From the NCBI GenBank assembly GCA_023407575.1, contig JAEYLX010000032.1, positions 434,001-498,000 on the forward strand: DNA of 64,000 nt, given 5' to 3'. The notes under the pieces were generated by a model. It saw nothing but the letters and a program-made list of their open reading frames with translations. It searched no databases and had not been told where the DNA came from. This DNA is from Bacillota bacterium. GTDB lineage: Bacteria > Bacillota > Clostridia > Lachnospirales > Lachnospiraceae. The translations under genes and the position numbers were made by a program. This document shows, in pieces, positions 50,351 through 59,492 of the stretch (position 1 is the stretch's first letter; each line of letters opens with the position of its first letter).

Positions 50351-52405
50351 ATGGAGAATAATACAAAAAATAAAGTATTTAAGGATGCACTTATACAATC
50401 CCTTATAAAGCTTGATCCACGGATCCAAGTAAAAAATCCCGTTATGCTGGTGGTGTACATTGGTGCTATTATGACTACCTGCCTTTACTTTCTTTCTTTT
50501 ACCGGGATGAAGGATGAGAAAAGTGGATATATTTTAGCAATCTCACTCGTCTTGTGGTTTACGGTTCTTTTTGCAAATTTTGCAGAAGCAATTGCTCAAG
50601 GGCGGGGACGTGCTCAAGCCAACACCTTGAGAAAGGCTCGTAAGGATGTAATGGCAAGAAAACTCAAATCAGTTTATAATTATGAAGAGTATAGTGAAGT
50701 TCTTTCTGCAGATTTAAGAAGAGGGGACATTGTATATGTAAGAGCCGGTGAGCAAATACCCATGGACGGCGAAGTAATTGAAGGGGCGGCCTCGGTGGAT
50801 GAAAGCGCAATTACAGGTGAATCTGCTCCGGTTATTCGCGAATCCGGTGGTGACCGTAGTGCGGTGACAGGCGGTACTGTGCTGGTATCAGACTGGCTGG
50901 TAATAAAGGTAACAGCGGAAGCAGGGGAAAGCTTTCTTGATAAAATGATATCAATGGTAGAAGGTGCAGCCAGAAAAAAGACCCCTAATGAAATTGCCCT
51001 GCAAATCTTACTGGTAACCTTTACAATAATATTTCTTGTAGTTACCGGAACCTTACTTCCTTTTTCTGATTTTGCAAGCCAACAGGCAGGTGCTGGTGCA
51101 GCCATCTCAATAACCAATGTAATTGCACTTCTTGTATGTCTGGCACCCACTACCATAGGAGCATTGCTATCTTCCATTGGTATCGCGGGTATGAGCCGAT
51201 TAAATCAGGCGAATGTCCTGGCAATGAGCGGGCGGGCAATTGAGGCTGCAGGGGATGTAGATGTATTATTACTGGATAAGACTGGAACAATTACCCTGGG
51301 TAATCGTCAGGCAAGTGAGTTTCTTCCAGTTAGTGGTGTGTCGGAACAGGAATTGGCAGATGCAGCACAACTGTCCTCTCTTGCAGATGAAACAGCGGAA
51401 GGCAGGAGTATCGTAATTTTAGCGAAAGAAAAATTTGGCTTTCGAGGCAGAGAGCTTTCCAAGTTAAATGCAACCTTTGTGGAGTTTACTGCTAAGACCA
51501 GAATGAGTGGTATCGATTTTCAAGGGGAAGCCATAAGAAAAGGTGCAGCAGAGGCGATAAAAGCTTATGTGCTAGAAAAAGGCGGTGCTTATCCCCCAGA
51601 GTGCGAACAGATTGTAAAACAGATTGCGGGCCTTGGTGGTACTCCTTTAGTAGTAGCGAAAAATAGCAGAGTACTTGGTGTGGTCTATCTAAAGGATATC
51701 GTTAAGAATGGAGTTAAAGAACGGTTTGAAGATTTACGCAAAATGGGTATTAAGACGATTATGATAACAGGTGACAATCCTATGACAGCTGCTGCCATCG
51801 CTGCAGAGGCAGGAGTGGATGACTTTTTGGCAGAGGCGACACCGGAAGCAAAACTGGAACTGATCAGAGATTATCAAGCGAAGGGACATTTAGTCGCAAT
51901 GACTGGTGACGGCACCAATGATGCTCCAGCATTGGCACAGGCGGATGTTGCTGTGGCAATGAACACAGGTACACAGGCTGCAAAAGAAGCGGGCAATATG
52001 GTAGACCTGGATTCCAGCCCAACGAAGCTAATTGATATTGTTCGAATTGGAAAACAGCTGCTCATGACCAGAGGAGCCCTTACAACCTTCAGTGTGGCAA
52101 ATGATGTGGCTAAGTATTTTGCCATTATTCCCGTGTTATTCTTTGGCATCTACCCAGGACTTGGAATATTGAATTTTATGGGGTTAACCAGTACGAAAAC
52201 AGCAATTTTATCAGCAATTATTTATAATGCACTCATTATTATTGCTTTAATCCCTTTGGCCCTTCGAGGAGTCAAGTACCGTGAACTGCCAGCGGGACAA
52301 TTGCTCAAAAGGAATATGTTGATTTATGGTCTGGGTGGAATTGTTGCACCCTTTATTGCAATCAAACTAATTGATATGTTACTGACTGTCTGTGGAATTG
52401 TGTAG
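50351..52405 (+). CDS. kdpB: Potassium-transporting ATPase subunit KdpB
   Basis: The P-type ATPase subunit. ATG 50351 (MENNTKNKVFKD) is used because the ATG at 50339 overlaps GGAG; 684 residues. The phosphorylated Asp is in LLLDKTGTITLGNRQ, the actuator TGES loop in AITGESAPVI, and the hinge in AMTGDGTNDAPALAQADV. It energises K+ uptake at low potassium. Confidence 0.97.
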   Translation: MENNTKNKVFKDALIQSLIKLDPRIQVKNPVMLVVYIGAIMTTCLYFLSFTGMKDEKSGYILAISLVLWFTVLFANFAEAIAQGRGRAQANTLRKARKDVMARKLKSVYNYEEYSEVLSADLRRGDIVYVRAGEQIPMDGEVIEGAASVDESAITGESAPVIRESGGDRSAVTGGTVLVSDWLVIKVTAEAGESFLDKMISMVEGAARKKTPNEIALQILLVTFTIIFLVVTGTLLPFSDFASQQAGAGAAISITNVIALLVCLAPTTIGALLSSIGIAGMSRLNQANVLAMSGRAIEAAGDVDVLLLDKTGTITLGNRQASEFLPVSGVSEQELADAAQLSSLADETAEGRSIVILAKEKFGFRGRELSKLNATFVEFTAKTRMSGIDFQGEAIRKGAAEAIKAYVLEKGGAYPPECEQIVKQIAGLGGTPLVVAKNSRVLGVVYLKDIVKNGVKERFEDLRKMGIKTIMITGDNPMTAAAIAAEAGVDDFLAEATPEAKLELIRDYQAKGHLVAMTGDGTNDAPALAQADVAVAMNTGTQAAKEAGNMVDLDSSPTKLIDIVRIGKQLLMTRGALTTFSVANDVAKYFAIIPVLFFGIYPGLGILNFMGLTSTKTAILSAIIYNALIIIALIPLALRGVKYRELPAGQLLKRNMLIYGLGGIVAPFIAIKLIDMLLTVCGIV

Positions 52406-52436
52406 CTGATATATTAGTACCAACAGGGAGGAATTT

Positions 52437-52994
52437 ATGATAAAAATTTTAAAACCAGCACTTATATTATTTGGAATAATGACATTATTGTGTGGAGTAT
52501 TTTATACGGCAGCAGTCACTGGTGTTGCACAACTTCTATTGCCAAATCAAGCAAATGGAAGTATTATAACCGCAAGGACAGAGGCAGGAACTGAAGAGGC
52601 TTACGGGTCTGCTCTCCTTGGTCAGGTATTTACTGAGTCAGAATATTTGATTGGAAGACCGCTTGGTACGACAAATCTTTCACCTGTAAGCACGGAACAA
52701 AAGGAACTGGTTCAAGAGAGAGTCGATTGGTGGCATGCCTTCGATTATACGAATTCAATAGAGATTCCATTGGATTTAGTCACTGCTTCAGGAAGCGGAG
52801 TAGACCCTAATATTTCTCCGGAAGCAGCGGAGTATCAGGTGAAACGTATTGCAAAAGAGAGAAATATAAGTGAAACAAGGGTAAGAGAAGTTATAAAAGA
52901 GTATACAACCGGACGATTTCTTGGTTTTTGGGGTGAACCGGTGGTTAATGTATTAAAGGTTAATCTGACCTTAGATGGTCTAGTGATAAAATGA
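52437..52994 (+). CDS. kdpC: Potassium-transporting ATPase subunit KdpC
   Basis: A 185-residue subunit with one N-terminal membrane helix and a large external domain. Conserved features: LLGQVFTESEYLIGRPL and SGSGVDPNISPEAAEYQVKR. It stabilises the KdpAB complex. AGGGAGG precedes ATG 52437. Confidence 0.96.
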   Translation: MIKILKPALILFGIMTLLCGVFYTAAVTGVAQLLLPNQANGSIITARTEAGTEEAYGSALLGQVFTESEYLIGRPLGTTNLSPVSTEQKELVQERVDWWHAFDYTNSIEIPLDLVTASGSGVDPNISPEAAEYQVKRIAKERNISETRVREVIKEYTTGRFLGFWGEPVVNVLKVNLTLDGLVIK

Positions 52995-53059
52995 TGATAG
53001 ATTACCAAGGAGCGTAGCAAATCGATATCCATAAATGCGGAAATAAGGTGGTGTACATT

Positions 53060-55756
53060 ATGAATCAGTTTGAGCAGCGACCCAATCCAGATACAATACT
53101 GGGAGAAATCAAGGCACAGCGTACAATTAGCATTGGTAAATTAAAAATATTTTTTGGGTATGCGGCAGGTGTAGGTAAAACTTATGCTATGCTGGACGAA
53201 GCACAGGAACAACTACACTCTGGCAGAGATGTGTTAGTAGGTTATGTGGAACCTCATACCAGGCCGGAGACCATGCAGCTGATGCAGGGCTTACCAATGT
53301 TGCCGTCAAAGACAATATATTATCGGAATATCGAACTTAAGGAATTTGATTTAGAGGAAGCTTTGAGGCGCAGACCAGAGATTATTCTTGTGGATGAACT
53401 GGCACATACCAATGCCGAAGGTGTAAGGAATAGAAAACGCTATCAGGATATTGAGGAATTACTGAATGCGGGTATTGATGTATATACAACGGTAAATGTT
53501 CAGCATATGGAAAGCCTGAATGATGTGATAGAAAATATTACGAAGATTAAAGTTAAGGAGACGGTACCTGATTATATCTTTGAGCGTGCTGATAAAATCA
53601 AGTTGATTGACCTTGAGCCGGATGAGTTGCTAAGGCGTCTGGAAGGAGGTAAAATATATAAACAGGAGCGTGCGGAAACAGCGGTTCATAATTTTTTTAC
53701 CCGTGAAAATTTAACATTACTTCGTGAAATAGCAATGCGTAAGGCTGCGGACAGAATAAGTTATGATAATCAGAATGAGAGACATCTTTCTGAAAAAATG
53801 GCAAATACGAAAATGCTGGTCTGCATTTCACCTTCACCTTCCTCGGCCAGATGTATCCGGTGGACTGCAAGGGCTGCGAATGCCTTTCATGCACATTGGA
53901 TGGCTCTTTATGTAGAGAGAACCGAGAACGACCATCTTACCATAGAGCAGCAGAAAATAATTCGTGAGAATATGGATTTAGCTGAGAAGTTAGGAGCGGA
54001 AATCGTTACGGTTACCGGTGATGACATTGCAATATCAGTATCAGAGTATGCAAAGCAAACAGGCATTACTAATATTGTAGTTGGAAAGAGTCAAAACAGA
54101 AAGACTCTAAAAAGTTTATTTGAAACAGATTTTGAGGATAGATTGATTGCAAATGTACCAAGCATTGAAGTGCATATCATTCCTGATAACAAGGTTAGCC
54201 GTGATTATAAAAAACCTCGAAAAGCAATACAGAGGAAAGGAATTAATTTCTCCTGGAGTGATTTTGCTAAAATGACGGTGTTACTTGGGGCAGTCACCTT
54301 GTTTACCTTGGTACTTAGAAGACTGAATATTGGGAATCAAAATATTATTATGGCGTATATTCTTGGAGTTTTGGTGATCTCCAGAGTTACCGGAGGACAT
54401 ATCTACGGTATTATTGCCTCGATATTTAGTGTCCTGATCTTTAATTATTTCTTTGTGGAACCGTACTATACCTTTAATGCAATACAAGTTGGCTATCCTG
54501 TTACTTTCCTGTTCATGCTTTTAGCTGCAATTTTCACAAGTACTTTAACCGTAAGAATTAAGACTCAAGCGAAGTTAGCAGTTCAAAGAGAAAGGCGGAC
54601 TAAGGTATTATATGAAATTAATAAGAAATTACTTGCAACCCGGGGACTTGAGAATATAGTAGAGCTTACAAATGATTATATAGGGAACCTATTCCAGCGA
54701 TCAGTTATTTTCTTTGCTGCTGACCCAGAGCAGGGCGAGGAGGGCAGCGTTATTCAAGCGGAAAATGATGTAGCTGCAGAGTTTTTAAATTCTGCGGATG
54801 AGAAAGCTGTGGCACACTGGGTTTTCCTTAATCAAAAGCGAGCAGGTGCTGGAACTGATACACTGATGGGTGCCGGGGCATTCTATATGCCTGTACTTTC
54901 CCAGGGCAGAACACTTGCGGTAATCGGTGTTTCCCGATCCAAAGGAGTATTGGACCATAACACCAGATTATTTTTACGAATGATTGCTTCCTTGGTAGCG
55001 ATGGCTCTGGAGAGACAGCATTTGTCTGATGAGCAGAGAGAAATTATTGTTGAGGCAGAGAAAGAAAAGATGAGGAGTAATCTTTTACGCGCTATCGCGC
55101 ATGATCTTCGAACTCCACTCGCCGGAATCTTAGGTGCTAGTTCTGCAATCCGTGAAAATAAGAGCAATCTTGATGAGGCTACACGGGAAAAACTAAATAC
55201 GGACATTCAAGAGGAGGCCCAATGGCTCATTCGAATGGTTGAGAATCTGTTATCAGTAACCAGAATTAAGGAAAGTGCCTCAAAGGTTACAAAAAGTCCG
55301 GAGGCAGCTGAGGAAGTTATTGCAGAAGCAGTAAGCCGCATTAAAAATAGATTTCCCCAGCATACTATTTTGGTTAAGGTTCCGGAGGATTTATTAGAGG
55401 TTGCAATGGATGGAACACTAATTGTTCAGGTCTTAATTAATCTATTGGAGAATGCAATCAAGCATTCACCAACGGATGAACCGGTAGAAGTTGTCTTAAA
55501 AAAATTCGGTACAGACGCTGTCTTTGAAGTAATCGATCATGGAAAGGGAATTGCGGAAGAGGATTTCCCATATCTTTTTACCAGTTATGTTCCCAACGGA
55601 AACAAAAGTGCGGACTCCTCTAGAGGTATGGGGATTGGTTTATCAATATGTATGACAATTATAAAGGCACATAATGGAACAATGGAAGCGAGTAATCGAA
55701 AAGAGGGCGGTGCACTCTTTCAATTCTCCTTACCAATCGAAGGGAGTGAGGCATAA
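53060..55756 (+). CDS. kdpD: Sensor histidine kinase KdpD
   Basis: ATG 53060 (MNQFEQRPNPDTIL) gives 898 residues, full-length. The N-terminal KdpD domain has a Walker A, GYAAGVGKTYAML, and VDELAHTNAEG. A universal-stress-protein-like region (MLVCISPSPSSARCIRW) follows, then four membrane helices (about 400-500), a GAF-like region and the kinase core: phospho-acceptor His in RAIAHDLRTPLAGI, N-box LINLLENAIKHSP, G-boxes IDHGKGI and GMGIGLSI. It senses K+ limitation or turgor and phosphorylates KdpE. A GGTGGTG ribosome site lies upstream. Confidence 0.96.
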   Translation: MNQFEQRPNPDTILGEIKAQRTISIGKLKIFFGYAAGVGKTYAMLDEAQEQLHSGRDVLVGYVEPHTRPETMQLMQGLPMLPSKTIYYRNIELKEFDLEEALRRRPEIILVDELAHTNAEGVRNRKRYQDIEELLNAGIDVYTTVNVQHMESLNDVIENITKIKVKETVPDYIFERADKIKLIDLEPDELLRRLEGGKIYKQERAETAVHNFFTRENLTLLREIAMRKAADRISYDNQNERHLSEKMANTKMLVCISPSPSSARCIRWTARAANAFHAHWMALYVERTENDHLTIEQQKIIRENMDLAEKLGAEIVTVTGDDIAISVSEYAKQTGITNIVVGKSQNRKTLKSLFETDFEDRLIANVPSIEVHIIPDNKVSRDYKKPRKAIQRKGINFSWSDFAKMTVLLGAVTLFTLVLRRLNIGNQNIIMAYILGVLVISRVTGGHIYGIIASIFSVLIFNYFFVEPYYTFNAIQVGYPVTFLFMLLAAIFTSTLTVRIKTQAKLAVQRERRTKVLYEINKKLLATRGLENIVELTNDYIGNLFQRSVIFFAADPEQGEEGSVIQAENDVAAEFLNSADEKAVAHWVFLNQKRAGAGTDTLMGAGAFYMPVLSQGRTLAVIGVSRSKGVLDHNTRLFLRMIASLVAMALERQHLSDEQREIIVEAEKEKMRSNLLRAIAHDLRTPLAGILGASSAIRENKSNLDEATREKLNTDIQEEAQWLIRMVENLLSVTRIKESASKVTKSPEAAEEVIAEAVSRIKNRFPQHTILVKVPEDLLEVAMDGTLIVQVLINLLENAIKHSPTDEPVEVVLKKFGTDAVFEVIDHGKGIAEEDFPYLFTSYVPNGNKSADSSRGMGIGLSICMTIIKAHNGTMEASNRKEGGALFQFSLPIEGSEA

Positions 55757-56460
55757 TGGAACTAAAACCAATGGTACTGGTTATCGAAGATGAAAATGCC
55801 ATTAGTAATTTTATAACAGCAATTTTAAATTTAAATGGATATCAAGTTATGAAATCAACTACGGGTAAGGAAGGTCTTTCCATGGTTGCAGCTTATTCCC
55901 CTGACCTAATTCTTTTAGATATGGGGTTACCGGATATCGACGGTATGGAAATCTTAAGAAGCATACGGGAGTGGTCAAAAATACCAGTCGTAATCGTATC
56001 GGCAAGGGGACATGAGCGAGAGAAAGTTGCAGCGCTTGATTTAGGTGCTGATGATTATATTGTCAAGCCCTTTGGAACCTCGGAACTTCTTGCAAGAATA
56101 CGCACCGCATTACGTCACAGTCCTCAAAGTCTAGGGATTGAAGCAAATGGTAGTGATAAGTTTAATGTAGGTGAATTGGAGGTCGACTATCGCAAAAGAT
56201 TAGTACAGCTGCAGGGAAAAGTAGTGCATTTAACTCCGGTGGAATATAAAATATTGGCGCTGTTAGCAAAGAATACTGGCAAGGTGCTGACGCATGATTT
56301 CATTAAGCGAGAGATATGGGGATTATATGCTGGTGATAGTCACACTTTGCGGGTTAATATGGCTAATATTCGAAGAAAGATAGAAGTTAATCCGGGAGAA
56401 CCACAATATATAATTACAGAGATGGGAGTGGGTTATCGGATGGTGGAGGAATTATTATAG
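55756..56460 (+). CDS. kdpE: Response regulator KdpE
   Basis: A 234-residue OmpR-type regulator; ATG overlaps the kdpD stop by one base (TAATG). The receiver has acidic pocket VIEDE, phosphorylated Asp in LILLDMGLPDIDGME and Lys in DDYIVKPFG. The winged-helix effector ends VNMANIRRKIEVNP and TEMGVGYRM. It activates kdpFABC when K+ is low. Placement last in the operon is common in Firmicutes. Confidence 0.95.
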   Translation: MELKPMVLVIEDENAISNFITAILNLNGYQVMKSTTGKEGLSMVAAYSPDLILLDMGLPDIDGMEILRSIREWSKIPVVIVSARGHEREKVAALDLGADDYIVKPFGTSELLARIRTALRHSPQSLGIEANGSDKFNVGELEVDYRKRLVQLQGKVVHLTPVEYKILALLAKNTGKVLTHDFIKREIWGLYAGDSHTLRVNMANIRRKIEVNPGEPQYIITEMGVGYRMVEELL

Positions 56461-56626
56461 TAATTATTGACAAACCATAGATATGGGACTATAATTATTA
56501 ATCCTTACAAATAAATATTAACCACGGGTTTTCTTGGCAAAATCCAAGGAAAAAAGTGTACCTTTCATGGTACGCCGTCGCTTGGCAAGATATTTGAAAA
56601 AATATTACTACCAGGAGGAAATTCAT

Positions 56627-57601
56627 ATGATTGAGGTCAAACACCTCTCTAAGACGTTTCGCGTCAATCGGCGTAATGCCGGATTTTCTGAAGCGTTCAA
56701 AGCTCTGTTTCACAGGGAATTTGAATGCATCAAAGCACTCGACGACATTTCATTTCAGATTATGGATGGTGAGATGGTTGGGTATATCGGTCCAAACGGT
56801 GCGGGCAAGAGCAGTACAATTAAAGTACTAAGCGGAATCCTTACACCGGATCAAGGAAGCTGCATCATCAATGGAAGAATTCCATGGAAGGAACGTACCG
56901 CTCATGTAGGTGAGATTGGAGTTGTATTCGGACAACGTTCCCAGCTATGGTGGGATGTTCCCGTTATTGATTCCTTTGAGCTTCTTCGTGATATCTATCG
57001 TATTCCAATTCAGCTTTACAACAACAATCTGGAGGAGTTAGTAACGTTACTTCATCTGGAACAAATTATTCGAACGCCGGCAAGACAACTCTCGCTGGGA
57101 CAGCGAATGCGCTGTGAAATTGCAGCATCACTCCTACACAGTCCTAAAATTTTATTTCTGGATGAGCCAACCATCGGGTTGGATGCTATCTCCAAAATAG
57201 CGGTCAGAGATTTTATACTGGAACGAAATCGCACACATAAGACTACAGTTATTTTGACTACCCATGATATGCAGGATATTGAAACCTTAACGAAACGAAT
57301 TATTTTAATCGGAAAAGGCAACATCCTTATGGATGGTAATCTTGAAGATATTAAGAAACAATTTTCAAGAAATAAAAGACTTACAGTAGAATATATGGGT
57401 GAGCTGGTGGATACCTGTGAAGGAATGTCAATTATTTCATCAAGCAGTGGACTGACTACCTTTGATATTGATTTAAATCAAATCTCTGTCTCCGAGGCAA
57501 TTCATTGTATCTCAAAACAGGTGGAAGTTGCTGATATCTCCGTTGAGGGAGCGGCAATTGATGAAGTTGTTGCAAAACTTTATCAACAATATCAGATATA
57601 A
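56627..57601 (+). CDS. ABC-2 exporter ATPase
   Basis: ATG 56627 (MIEVKHLSKTFRV) has AGGAGG upstream; 324 residues. Walker A is IGPNGAGKSSTIKVL, the signature LSLGQRMRCEIAASL and Walker B LFLDEPTIGLD. The Q-loop region VVFGQRSQLWWDVPV is typical of ATPases that pair with DUF990-type ABC-2 permeases. C-terminal regulatory tail to residue 324. Two permease genes follow. The substrate is unknown; an antimicrobial or a lipid is possible. Confidence 0.92.
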   Translation: MIEVKHLSKTFRVNRRNAGFSEAFKALFHREFECIKALDDISFQIMDGEMVGYIGPNGAGKSSTIKVLSGILTPDQGSCIINGRIPWKERTAHVGEIGVVFGQRSQLWWDVPVIDSFELLRDIYRIPIQLYNNNLEELVTLLHLEQIIRTPARQLSLGQRMRCEIAASLLHSPKILFLDEPTIGLDAISKIAVRDFILERNRTHKTTVILTTHDMQDIETLTKRIILIGKGNILMDGNLEDIKKQFSRNKRLTVEYMGELVDTCEGMSIISSSSGLTTFDIDLNQISVSEAIHCISKQVEVADISVEGAAIDEVVAKLYQQYQI

Positions 57602-57742
57602 TTTGCTTCTTTGAAAAAAGAGGTTATTTTTTGTGAGCAATTTTATCGAGAAGTTCAGCTACGTAAAATCTAGCTTATAGCTGAACTGTTACAATCGAAT
57701 TATAAAGGCTTATTAACACTTACCTAAAAGGAGAAATGTGAC

Positions 57743-58573
57743 ATGAGCATAGAAAAGGTTATTCATAAGTATCAAAAGTACTTATCATTTTTTCGTATGC
57801 GTTTTATTGCGGGATTGCAATATAGGGCAGCAGCATTGGCGGGAATCGCGACTCAATTTATGTGGGGAGCACTGCAGCTACTTATGTTCCGAGCATTTTA
57901 TGAGGTGAATCCAGATGCTTTTCCAATGAGCAGAGAGGCTTTGGCTTCTTATATCTGGCTTCAGCAGGCATTACTTGCTTTATTCATGGCATGGTTTTAT
58001 GAGAATGAAATCTTTCAAAGTATTATTGATGGCGGGGTGTCCTATGAGTTATGCAGACCGGCAGATATCTATGACCTATGGTTCGTACGGAGTATGGCGA
58101 ATAGAATTTCGAAAGCAGTGCTTCGATGCTTGCCCATCTTAGTTGTAGCAGCGTTCTTACCTAAGCCGTATCATATGGCGCTTCCGGTATCAACGATAGC
58201 TGGTTTATGGTTTGTAATCACAGGAATACTAGCTTTTTTAAATGTTGTAGCTTTCTGTATGTTGGTCTATATATCAACTTTTTATACTTATTCGGCAACC
58301 GGTGTAAGACTAATATCTGTATCTATTGTAGAGTTTTTTGCTGGTGCAGTTGTACCTCTTCCCTTCTTACCGGAGGGTGTAAGAAAAGTGGTAGAACTAC
58401 TTCCGTTTGCTTCTATGCAAAATGTACCGCTTCGAATCTATTCGGGAGACATTTCGGGTATAGAAGTGTACCAAAAGGCTGGGATACAGGTTTTCTGGAT
58501 TGTTGTGTTAGTATGGATTGGCAAGAAAATAACAGCTTCTGCTTTAAAAAGAATCGTCGTACAGGGAGGCTAA
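57743..58573 (+). CDS. ABC-2 family permease, subunit 1
   Basis: A 276-residue protein with six predicted membrane helices. N-terminal RMRFIAGLQYRAAALAGIAT and the central VGGVSYELCRP-like motif (GGVSYELCRPADIYDLWFVR) are typical of this ABC-2 permease family. AAGGAG lies 10-11 nt upstream. It forms a heterodimer with the next gene product. Confidence 0.9.
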   Translation: MSIEKVIHKYQKYLSFFRMRFIAGLQYRAAALAGIATQFMWGALQLLMFRAFYEVNPDAFPMSREALASYIWLQQALLALFMAWFYENEIFQSIIDGGVSYELCRPADIYDLWFVRSMANRISKAVLRCLPILVVAAFLPKPYHMALPVSTIAGLWFVITGILAFLNVVAFCMLVYISTFYTYSATGVRLISVSIVEFFAGAVVPLPFLPEGVRKVVELLPFASMQNVPLRIYSGDISGIEVYQKAGIQVFWIVVLVWIGKKITASALKRIVVQGG

Positions 58574-58581
58574 GGGGAATA

Positions 58582-59358
58582 ATGAAATTATATCTTAGAT
58601 TTTTTATAATGAATTTAAAGGCTGCAATGCAGTACAAGGTGTCCTTTTTCTTGACACTGCTGGGAAACTTTCTGGTATCTTTTAATGTGTTTCTAGGAGT
58701 GTTATTTATGTTTTATCGTTTTGATGAGGTAAAAGGCTATCGATTCCATGAGGTTGTACTTTGCTTTGCAACCGTATTAATGTCATATACCATTGCGGAA
58801 GTATTCATGCGTGGCTTTGATATGTTTGCATCTACCATTGGAAATGGAGAATTTGATCGTATCCTGCTTCGGCCAAGGAGCAGCATGCTTCAAATTGTAA
58901 TGGGTAAAATGGAGTTTACTCGAATTGGGAGAGTGCTGCAATCCTTGGTGATGTTTGTATATGGTATGCATAAATCCGAAATAGAATGGAATTTTGAAAG
59001 AATCCTGACCTTAATAATTATGGTTCTTGGAGGTGCTGTTATCTTTGGCTGTCTCTTTATCATTTATGCTGGATTTTGTTTCTTCACCCTGGAGGGCTTG
59101 GAATTTATGAATATTCTTACAGATGGAGCCCGGGAGTATGGAAAGTATCCATTGGATGTCTATGGTAAAGTCATTTTTCGGTTTTGTACTTTTATAGTAC
59201 CCTACACCTTGTTTCAATATTATCCATTTCTTTATCTAACGGGAAGAGTGGACCAGAAGATATATATGCTATATCCAATCTTAGGCTGTTGGTTTTTGAT
59301 ACCAAGCTATCTGTTTTGGAGACTGGGAATCAGACATTATAAATCGACTGGGTCATAA
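58582..59358 (+). CDS. ABC-2 family permease, subunit 2
   Basis: ATG 58582 (MKLYLRFFIMNLKAAMQYKV) follows AAGGGG, 8 nt after the previous stop; the much longer frame from 58207 overlaps subunit 1 and is not used. It has 258 residues and six membrane helices, with the family motif GEFDRILLRPRSSMLQ after helix 2. Partner of subunit 1 and the ATPase at 56627. Confidence 0.9.
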   Translation: MKLYLRFFIMNLKAAMQYKVSFFLTLLGNFLVSFNVFLGVLFMFYRFDEVKGYRFHEVVLCFATVLMSYTIAEVFMRGFDMFASTIGNGEFDRILLRPRSSMLQIVMGKMEFTRIGRVLQSLVMFVYGMHKSEIEWNFERILTLIIMVLGGAVIFGCLFIIYAGFCFFTLEGLEFMNILTDGAREYGKYPLDVYGKVIFRFCTFIVPYTLFQYYPFLYLTGRVDQKIYMLYPILGCWFLIPSYLFWRLGIRHYKSTGS

Positions 59359-59492
59359 GGTTCACCAATTTGCATATTACTTTTTAGGTTTAACCTGGTT
59401 ATGCAAATTAATATATAATTCTCGTAATGCTAATGGCCCTCTTAATTAATATAAAATATGTGAACTGATGAACTAACACAGGAGGTAAAATA

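Noticed and set aside
50680..51177. Long minus-strand frame inside kdpB
   Set aside because: It is a shadow of kdpB, whose own motifs and length are fully conserved.
58207..58581. Upstream extension of the second ABC-2 permease frame
   Set aside because: The extension overlaps the first permease gene out of frame and is Cys-rich and unnatural; ATG 58582 has a good ribosome site.
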